Assembly: GCA_043228905.1 (NCBI GenBank)
Contig: JBHGNT010000004.1
Span: 21,328,001 to 21,392,000, forward strand
Direction: 5' to 3'
Length of the DNA: 64,000 bases
Source of the DNA: Azolla caroliniana
Taxonomy: Eukaryota; Polypodiophyta
The translations under genes and the position numbers were made by a program. Shown in pieces: positions 56,596 through 64,000 of this stretch; the first letter of the stretch is position 1, and every line of letters starts with the position of its first letter. The notes beneath the pieces were generated by a model. It was not told the origin of the DNA. It was given only the letters and a program-made list of their open reading frames with translations, and searched no databases.

Positions 56596-58875
56596 ATGCT
56601 GGGACCTTTGGGTATTCCTTGCTCGCCCTGTCTGCGATCATTACCCAGGTCTCTCAGGTCTCTTCGGTTTCTCTGCTCTTCTCGCCCACCAACAGCCCTA
56701 TTGCCAGATTCTCACCGCGAGGTCCCGTCTTCCGTACATTCCGTGTCTCTGTTCTTCAAAAGAACAGAGGACACGAGAACGCTCTTGAATCTTCTCAATG
56801 AGAAACCGTGGGTTACTTCAGAAGCTTTTACGAAGACAGATAAGAAGCCATGGAAAGCTTTGAATGTGAAGCTCTCATCCTTTGTGGTATCGGAAGTGAT
56901 CAGAATCTGTGCAGATCTCGACACAGGGTTGGAGCTTTTCACATGGTGGAAAGAGGAATCAGAATCACGATCAAAATTGGTATCAGGACTGAACTCAGTA
57001 TCTGAATCTAAACCAGAATCTGATCTAGAATCAGAATCTTTTTCTGAACCAGAGTCAGAATGTGATAGAATTTGGGTGTATGTGTCGGTAATGAATCGGC
57101 TTGGAAAAGCAGGGCGACTTGAAGAGATGGAAGCTGTGGCCATCGAGTGTGAAACTGAGGGCATGGTATCAGTAGAGACATTTACAGTTCAACTCTGTGC
57201 TTACCGAGATATGGAAATCCTTGACGGAGTTGTAAAGACATGGAAAAGGATGGAGAAGTTCGGTGTGAAACCAAACCTCATTTCCTATACCACTTTATTA
57301 GACATGTTTGCGATGGCCGAGATGTATGATGTAGCTGCCGATGTATATCTCCTCTTCTTGTGGGAAGGATTCTTCCCTAATGTGAAGACACTAACTGTTT
57401 TAATCAATCACATGTCTTATAGAGGGAAGCTTGAGGCCGCCATGGATGTGTTCTCTGATCTTGCAAAAGTGAAAGTGAAGCCAAATGAACTCACGTTTTG
57501 TGCATTGATGAGGGGTTATGCAAAAGCTGAACAAATGGATAAGGTTTTGGACCTTGTGAGGCTATTCAAGAACCTTGGTAACCGACCAAACACTGGTGTT
57601 TTCCAGGGCCTTTTCCAGTTCTTTTTGAGGGAGAATAAGACCGATAATGGAGATAAAGTGTTACTTGAGCTTTGGCCTGAATCTACTGTTGAGGATCGGA
57701 AGGCCATGATGGCAAAATATGCAGGGTTGGTTACACCAGGTAGTATCACAATGCCAGTTATGGAAGGTAGTTACAGTTGCAGTAGATTGGTTGGGGACGG
57801 TATTTACACTGGGTCAGGTAGAGAAGGTAGTTGTACTGAGTTGATTACAGATGGTAACTACACTGATGAGGAAGTTGAAGATACTGGGCAATGCTTGTCA
57901 ATGAGCTTGAATCCAGCCGAGACCTGGAACTATATTGGTTTAGTCCGATGCATAAATCCATGGACGCCTGCTGTTGCGGCCACGCTTGAGCGGGCCAATG
58001 TGAAATGGGATGGCCATCTCGTGTCTGAACTCATGAAACGCATCCGAAGCCCGGAGGTCGGTTGGAAATTCTTCATTTGGGTTGAAGGCCAAGCAGGCTT
58101 CAGCCATGATAAATATACTTACACCCGAATGATTCAATTGCTTTTGTCTGAACCAAATTTCCTCAGAGCCCAGCAGCTTGTACTTGAAGCTCAAAGCAAG
58201 CGGCTTGACCTTTCATTGCACACATATAACAACATCCTCAAGTTTTGTGGCTTGAAACGAGCGGCAAATGTTGCGCTGGATATGTTTGAGTTAGTGAAAA
58301 AGGCAGGATTGAAACCTGATGTGGAGAGCTACAAGCATCTCTTATATGCTCTTCACAGAAGTGGGCGATATTGGAGGGTTGCTACGGTTTGCTCTGAAAT
58401 GGAGAAGATGGGGTTCACTCTTGATGCTTCCATCTATTCATTTCTTGTTTGTGGGTTTGCTGAAGCTGGGAAAGTGAAGTTTGCTAAAGCCTTCTATAAG
58501 AGGATGAGAACCCAGGGGTTTGAGCCAAGTGAGCATTTCTATGAGGCTTTTATAGTGGGGTTCTTTCGGACCGGAAGGCTTCATAAAGCTGAAGAACTGT
58601 TTGGACAAATGAAGAGAGATGGCCTTGTGCCCTCCTCAGAACTCTATGACCTGATGATTGAAGTATTTAGAAAGAAACGGAACATCAAAGCGCTGAGGGA
58701 GGTGAAATGTGAGAAGAAGTTGATGCAATTAACAAAACCCAACAAGAAGAGGAAAGTGCTTGATTCGTACTTCAAGTTTTACCAAGTCTTTAGAGGAAGC
58801 TTTGAAGAAGACAACGATGATGAGGGAAGTGATGCGCAGATTAGGGAGTGCAAAGATGTGTATAATTTTGGATGA
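56596..58875 (+). CDS. P-class pentatricopeptide repeat protein, organelle-targeted
   Basis: An intronless 759-codon frame, typical for PPR genes. The N-terminus (about 1-50) is rich in R, S, P and L and lacks acidic residues, as in mitochondrial or plastid presequences. A Ser/Glu-rich low-complexity stretch at about 122-155 separates it from a first PPR block (about 157-345; GVKPNLISYTTLLDMFAMA, VKPNELTFCALMRGYAKA). A non-repeat insert follows at about 385-430 with two imperfect copies of an EGS-C-L-DG-YT pattern. A second block (about 465-700) includes TYTRMIQLL, LKPDVESYKHLLYALHRSG and FYEAFIVGFFRTGRLHKA. The C-terminus is basic, then acidic; no E/DYW domain is seen. P-class proteins bind organellar transcripts in stabilisation, splicing or translation; the target is unknown. 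Confidence 0.95.
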   Translation: MLGPLGIPCSPCLRSLPRSLRSLRFLCSSRPPTALLPDSHREVPSSVHSVSLFFKRTEDTRTLLNLLNEKPWVTSEAFTKTDKKPWKALNVKLSSFVVSEVIRICADLDTGLELFTWWKEESESRSKLVSGLNSVSESKPESDLESESFSEPESECDRIWVYVSVMNRLGKAGRLEEMEAVAIECETEGMVSVETFTVQLCAYRDMEILDGVVKTWKRMEKFGVKPNLISYTTLLDMFAMAEMYDVAADVYLLFLWEGFFPNVKTLTVLINHMSYRGKLEAAMDVFSDLAKVKVKPNELTFCALMRGYAKAEQMDKVLDLVRLFKNLGNRPNTGVFQGLFQFFLRENKTDNGDKVLLELWPESTVEDRKAMMAKYAGLVTPGSITMPVMEGSYSCSRLVGDGIYTGSGREGSCTELITDGNYTDEEVEDTGQCLSMSLNPAETWNYIGLVRCINPWTPAVAATLERANVKWDGHLVSELMKRIRSPEVGWKFFIWVEGQAGFSHDKYTYTRMIQLLLSEPNFLRAQQLVLEAQSKRLDLSLHTYNNILKFCGLKRAANVALDMFELVKKAGLKPDVESYKHLLYALHRSGRYWRVATVCSEMEKMGFTLDASIYSFLVCGFAEAGKVKFAKAFYKRMRTQGFEPSEHFYEAFIVGFFRTGRLHKAEELFGQMKRDGLVPSSELYDLMIEVFRKKRNIKALREVKCEKKLMQLTKPNKKRKVLDSYFKFYQVFRGSFEEDNDDEGSDAQIRECKDVYNFG

Positions 58876-59272
58876 ATGCAACAATGCATTTCAAGGAAAG
58901 ATCAGATATTGTTTTTATTATTCCTTACATTTCCTTGTGCTCTCTAAACCATTTTCGTACCGCATTTCAAGAATCTTATCTACGGCATCATATAATTTAT
59001 AGCTCACGAGGCCTTCAGAATCATGAACGATCTCAGGTGTTATTTGTTGCACAGTTATGATACATGCAAATTTAACCTAATTTTCTTAGTTTTAGATTAA
59101 GGGATTTTTAATTTCGTTAAGTGAAGAGAAATAGTTCTGCATTGATGATTTGTTACAATATTATCCGACTGTAGGTAAACTTAATGGTCTCCAAATAACC
59201 ATGAACTCAAGCTTCCTAAATTTGCTTCCCTCTCACGATTATCTTTATTTTATGAATGTACTATTCCATCCA
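58876..59272. other. PPR 3' UTR and tRNA 5' flank
   Basis: About 400 bp with no further gene seen. Confidence 0.5.
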
Positions 59273-59357
59273 CCGACCTTAGCTCAGTTGGTAGAGCGGA
59301 GGACTGTAGTGTTGAACTGAAATCCTTAGGTCGCTGGTTCGAATCCGGCAGGTCGGA
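59273..59357 (+). tRNA. trnY-GTA: tRNA-Tyr (GTA) with 12-nt intron
   Basis: Cloverleaf: acceptor CCGACCT/AGGTCGG plus A discriminator; D arm TAGCTCAGTTGGTAGAGC; anticodon stem GAGGA/TCCTT; anticodon GTA at 59306-59308; T arm with GGTTCGAATCC. The intron tgttgaactgaa (59310-59321) lies one base 3' of the anticodon, the standard position, and is needed in eukaryotes for pseudouridine at position 35. The mature tRNA is 73 nt before CCA addition. Its structure is a normal plant nuclear tRNA-Tyr and it should be functional. Confidence 0.97.
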
Positions 59358-59371
59358 TCACATGCATCAAC

Positions 59372-59378
59372 TTTTTTT
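59372..59378 (+). terminator. Pol III terminator of tRNA-Tyr
   Basis: Seven T residues starting 15 bp after the tRNA end. Confidence 0.75.
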
Positions 59379-60402
59379 CTCTTGTTTTTTTTTTCTTCTT
59401 TTTTATTCTTATGGTCTTCCATCAGTGGCAGCGCTCTCTAATCTTACTCTTATCTTTTATACGGCTTATGCTGCTGCTTTAGGAGGAGTTTTTTAGTCAT
59501 CTGCCACAAAGATTTGACATCGTACCACAACTCATTTATTTTCTTAGATTTGTGATGCTTTTCACTTGATTAATCTGGAAATTCATACCGTGCCACAAGA
59601 TTTGGGTGCTTTGAAGTATTGCACTATTCATGAATCAAAGTTTTGGGCACTTATCAGTCAACATCAGTTAACATCACTAATGAAGTAACATGACTCAATC
59701 TATGGGCTTTGTCACTAAGTAATTTGGATTTACAATGTGTGCGTTGTTGATTATTTGGGATTGAAAAGGAACATGTCATTGTTGAATCATGTAATTATGC
59801 ACTGCATGACTTAGACTCATTGTTGAATCACGTGGTTATGCAATGCATGACTAAGACCGACTAGCACATCCATTAGGGTAGGACAATGAAATGAATTGTG
59901 GTATCAATGTTGGGAAATGCCGAAAATGGTCCCAAATGATACAAATAATACAACTACAAGACTACACAATGGCATAAACTCATAGCCTTGATCTACTGCT
60001 TTGTAGTCAACCTAGAACATAAATACATAAAAGAGCGAGAGGGAAAGTGAAGTATGTGTATATACAAGAGTATCCCTTCTAACTTGGGTGTTCACTAGAA
60101 TATCGTTATTTTTAAAAAGCTACCCAAAACCCCTCATTTATCTATCTATCTATTTGTCACACATATAAAGAAGCATCACTATAGCAAGGTATCTTAATAC
60201 CTTTAAAAAAAGTTACAAATGCCTAAGAAGTTCAGGGTATTTTTGTGTGTTTCTCAAATGTAAAAAAAACAACACATGTTTACTTGTATGTGGAATTCAC
60301 CAGCATGCCCATATCGTGTTAGGAAGTTCTTGAAATGCCCTTTCATACTTTCAAACATTCCCAAACGTGCACCCCCCCGGGGCCACTACCTCCCTTGGAT
60401 TT
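59379..60402. other. Gene-free region
   Basis: AT-rich, with T-rich runs near 59390-59410 and no ORF or RNA I can support. Confidence 0.5.
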
Positions 60403-60576
60403 GAGAATACGAGGAGTGGGGTATTGGGGCAAGGTTGAAGAAACGTGTAGTGGTATTTGGCAAATACGAGGAGGGGTATTTGGGGAGAATTGGAAAATAC
60501 GTGGAGGGGTATTCGTGGGAATAAGGAGAATACGTAGAGGGGTGTTTGTAGGAATTTTGGAAAATACGAGGAGCAG
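60403..60576 (+). repeat. ~34-bp minisatellite 86 bp upstream of the CPSF-A gene
   Basis: About four to five imperfect units with the core aatacg(a/t)ggaggggtattyggg. Its core aggggtatttggggagaat resembles the sense-strand core of the DAD1 upstream minisatellite. Confidence 0.8.
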
Positions 60577-60605
60577 TAACAAAAAAAGATCTGTACGAGG
60601 AAGGA

Positions 60606-60660
60606 ACGCCATCGCCATCGCCATCGCCATCGCCATCGCCTTCTCCATCTCCATCTCCAT
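60606..60660 (+). repeat. Hexanucleotide (GCCATC)n run before the start codon
   Basis: Five gccatc units, then ctccatctccatctccatc, ending at the ATG at 60662. The frame of the gene stays open through this run, so an upstream start or a longer N-terminus is possible in principle. Confidence 0.9.
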
Positions 60661-60661
60661 C

Positions 60662-63100
60662 ATGGCTGTGCTGGAGTGCGATCTCCGAGGGCGCAGCAAG
60701 AGCTCCCATCTCCTCGCGAAATCAGTCCTGAAGAGCAGCGTGGTCTTGCATGCAGTGTATGGCCACATCAGATCTCCTGCCACGCTCGATGTGGTGTTTG
60801 GAAAGGTGCGTGAGAGAGTGAGAGTGAGAGAGAGTGAGAGAGAGAGAGTGAGAGAGAGAGATAGGAGAGGATATTTATCGGAAATGTGGAAGCAACTCTC
60901 ACTCATGGGAATGGCGTAATTAAAGGAGAGTACATGTGTAAATTTGAGAGAGAAAAAGAAAGAAGAAAGAAAGAAGGAAGAAGAAATAAGAAAGAAATGG
61001 AAGATGATGATGTGACCTTTTGTCGTCAAAGGGCTGCGATGATGTAAGGAGAAAACATCCAAAGGGTAAATACATGAATCCTTCAGAGATTGTCAAAAAA
61101 TGTAGGGTAATACTTGTGTGTTGAGAGGGAGAGTGAAATATCTTCCGCATTTAGTGATAATTGATGATATTCTGATCTATAAGGAACATGTCAAATCACT
61201 CATCATGATGCCTTTCTTAGTGTTCATGGAAATCCTTGAGATTAGGAAATGCAAATGAAGGATATAGCCAACCAATGCCAGCCTCATACAGGGGAGCATC
61301 TATGTCAAGAGAGTGCGCATGGTAGAATATAGAATAGGGTGTACATGAAAGGAAAACTTCCATCAGGATATCCAATCATATGGGCTGTCCAGATTATATG
61401 CTAATCGAACTATCTCTAGTCTCTTAATATCATGAGAGATGATTAAGTGTTGTAATTGAAGGACAGTTTTTCCATGAGGTAGAGATTCCCCTCTTCACAT
61501 GAGCTCCCTTGTTGTTGTGCTGTCATTAGTTGGTCTAGTATTGTCCCAAAGGAAATCCATATCGGTAATATCCAGGCTATGATGTGGCTTATTCAGGAGA
61601 GCCTACCTACTAGGATGTAGCTACAATGACTGCACTACATTTTCGTTTTAGGAAACAATGTTTCTAAATTGTTCTTAATGCTGATAACTATTTGAACCAT
61701 ACTTTAGTTCGGGTCATTCAGAATTTCAAAAAACAGGCTGTAAATTTAGAGTTGATATAGTATTCAAGAGATTTCATGTCTTGCGACTTATACAAATAGT
61801 TTTCCAACATGCTGTATTGTGGAAATTTGTGTTTTTTTGGGTGCAATGAAGTCCCTTTGAACTTATATATCAATGTGTGTATAGGAAACATCTTTGGAGT
61901 TGCTTGTGGTGAGTGAGGACGGAATTATGCAGTCTATATTTGAGCAACCCATCTTTGGTAAAATAAAAGATATGAAGCTCCTTCCATGGAATGAACACTA
62001 TCGAAGCTCCCAGCCTCAGGTAAATGAAATGTTGGTATATTAATGAAGGTTAATTATGTTTGTCATGTCTTATGAATATAACAAATATTTAAAAATTTGA
62101 TGTCATCCTAGAGACCCAAGGTAGCATTAACCTCATAATTTCTTAGCTATACCAATTCAAAATACCATTGCTCTCCTATGAAGCTCGAGTGCATGAATTT
62201 ATTGATTTAAATGTAAGGTTTATGATTGGTTTCAACTTCCCTAAGTTTCTTGATTAATTCAGATGCTAATTCAAAAGATAATAACAAAGTAAAATCTATT
62301 TAATGGACCAATATGTTTTATAGTTGTATTCTTTCAGCTTGATTATAGGCTGCATATTTAGGCTAGGATTCCTTGACTCTAATTGCTTTATCTTTTTATG
62401 AATATGCTAGATCATGTTGTAAGCTTGTATGTGAAACTATCTCAAAGGTCTGTAAAACTGGCAACTCTCTCCCAAATACTGAGTGAGACATCATGAATAG
62501 ATATGAGGAAGAAATGTTTTCACTGTTTCGGGGGGTGATGAGATAAATTATAGGTTGATGAGACTGAGATATTCCATTGTGATATAATCTTGCACATTTT
62601 TTCACTAATTTCCTCACCTCCACATGACAGATATATGGGTATCACAAGGGCAGTTCAGTTTTGGTTGTAAACTACTATGTAATCTCAAAATAGGCATTTT
62701 TCTCCCAGTACAGCCTTTCGTTCAATAAATTCTCTGGTTTTTAATCTTCAGCTGAAACAGTACTTTGTGTGCAGGCTCCTCTAATTCCTCTCTGTTGTCG
62801 TTTTCTGCTTCCCTATACTGGGAGCTGTTAGTTCTCTTGTGGGTGTTATTTTCTTCTTTGTATTTACAGATACGTGGAAAGGACCTCCTTGTAGTGACAT
62901 CGGATTCTGGAAAGATGTCATTCTTGACTTTTTGCATTGAGTTACACAGGTCTCATCTCCACTTCTGTTTAGAATTGCAAAAGTCATGCAAAAATTGAAT
63001 TGTCTTCCATTTTTAGGTTTTTGGCAATTGCACATGTGCAAATATCTCAATCAGTAAATGCTCGACGGGATCTGGGTCAATTTTTGGCTGTTGAATCCAG
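60662..63100 (+). CDS. CPSF-A/DDB1-family protein (At3g11960-like), 5' part only
   Basis: Four exons in phase: 60662-60805, 61885-62019, 62870-62949, 63017-63100; the gene continues beyond 64000. The encoded N-terminus (MAVLECDLRGRSKSSHLLAK, VLHAVYGHIRSPATLDVVFG, ETSLELLVVSEDGIMQSIFE, GKDLLVVTSDSGKMSFLTF) matches the first beta-propeller of the CPSF160/DDB1/SF3b130 superfamily. It is closest to the plant protein annotated as a CPSF A subunit at At3g11960. These large proteins are three-propeller scaffolds in mRNA 3' processing, splicing or DNA repair; the role of this plant paralogue is less clear. About 115 of the usual more than 1000 residues are in the window. The start is chosen by family similarity and at the end of the hexanucleotide run. 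Confidence 0.85.
60812..60862 (+). repeat. GA-rich run in intron 1 of the CPSF-A gene
   Basis: Impure (GA)n/(GTGA)n directly after the splice donor. Confidence 0.85.
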
Positions 63101-64000
63101 GTTCGCATAGATATATTTATTTACACATATTGAATTTGATTGAACATGGAAAAGGGAGATTGCGTATTATTACAATCTGTTAGAAGAGAGGCAAGAGGAA
63201 ATGAAGCAATCTGAATCTGGTTTATATGCTCCAAGTACCGCAAAATTGAAATATTTGTGCCTTTCTCTTTTATAGATAGTGTAAAATAAAACCAAGTAGT
63301 TGAACCATTTGGGTAATAAAGTCTCCCAAGGCCTGTGGATGGATTAAAAGATAGGATAAGAGAGAGAAGTTAAGGAAGAAGAATGGTAATGAAATTTTGG
63401 GAGGTATTCTGGTGGGAGGTCAACTCCTGCATGATAGCAAAATGTTTTCAAAAGTTTTTTTGCATTCCACTCCTGCATTTAGATTCTTTGGAATATTTGC
63501 CTATGCTTACTGTCCTGACTTTCATTCCCTTGGTTTCTTATGACTATGATCTTATATCAAGTTTCACAATTCCATAGCTGATCCCTTGCTGCGTTTATTG
63601 CTGACAAGAAAAGTAAAAGCTTGAACCTGAGAGATTCTGGTTCAGTGTGACTGTAAAATTTGCTAGGATATTATGTGTTATTGAACCAGACAAAGCAGCA
63701 GGGTGTGAAACCAAAAATAGCAAGGGCTCAGTGGGGTGTTAGATTTGGGTGAACAACTGCTGTTATGTTACTGTTGGTATTAATTGCATTAGTCTTTACA
63801 ACAACTTAGACTAGATCTGCAAGTGAAATTCATAGCAGTTAGAAATATGATATATTCTCAAAAGTCCTTTACTCGAAAGTTCTCTTTATATTTTATTTAT
63901 CTGTCTTGTTTGTTTCACTTTAATTTCTCGTTTCGCTACATGCTCTTTGGGGCCCATAAAATAAACAAACGCAAACAAACAAACAAACAAACATACACAC
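63101..64000 (+). other. Intron of the CPSF-A gene to the window edge
   Basis: No further exon identified. Ends in (AAAC)n at about 63966-63992. The next coding exon must lie beyond 64000 or be a short one I cannot recognise. Confidence 0.5.

Overview
The window is nuclear DNA of a land plant, almost certainly a flowering plant. Evidence is the plant-type genes with many GT-AG introns (plastid HMA1 P-type ATPase, DAD1, a P-class PPR protein, a plant SDR close to DHRS12, a CPSF-A family protein), a tRNA-Tyr(GTA) gene with the expected short intron, LTR retrotransposons of both plant superfamilies, MITEs and many (AG)n/(TG)n microsatellites. The species cannot be fixed from the sequence.

Left part (1-18.1 kb) is a retrotransposon nest. 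An old minus-strand Ty3/gypsy element (gag remnant 15199-16143, protease/RT remnant about 4201-5369, probable LTR about 16235-16615 with heat-shock-type elements) was split by a young 9.8 kb Ty3/gypsy element on the minus strand (5370-15193). The young element has two identical 411-bp LTRs, a perfect 5-bp target duplication, an intact 1951-codon gag-pol frame, and an extra 926-codon ORF after pol. On its left lies part of another LTR (1-388 + 4073-4200), itself split by a 3.7 kb non-autonomous relative of the young element (389-4072) that lost all of pol but kept gag and the extra ORF. A truncated Ty1/copia fragment (16707-18115, plus) adjoins the old LTR. From 18.1 to 23.9 kb I see only gene-free, AT-rich DNA with microsatellites.

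The rest is gene space: a RING-H2 protein gene (about 23894-25974, plus, upstream exons uncertain), a ten-exon DHRS12-like SDR gene (26526-32735, minus), a thirteen-exon HMA1 gene (34950-43110, minus), a single-exon type I membrane protein gene (46837-48843, minus) next to a 0.7 kb tetranucleotide array, a five-exon DAD1 gene (51896-53647, minus) with a 30-bp minisatellite and a Mutator-type MITE upstream, an intronless PPR gene (56596-58875, plus), tRNA-Tyr (59273-59357, plus), and the first four exons of a CPSF-A/DDB1-like gene (60662 to beyond the right edge, plus). I built the exon models by hand from splice sites, codon phase and family similarity; all SDR, HMA1, DAD1 and CPSF-A junctions keep frame.

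The genes are independent transcription units and do not form a pathway. HMA1 acts at the plastid envelope, DAD1 in ER N-glycosylation, and the PPR protein probably in organellar RNA handling. The strongest lead for something undescribed is the post-pol coiled-coil ORF of the gypsy family, which is retained in a derivative that lost its enzymes.
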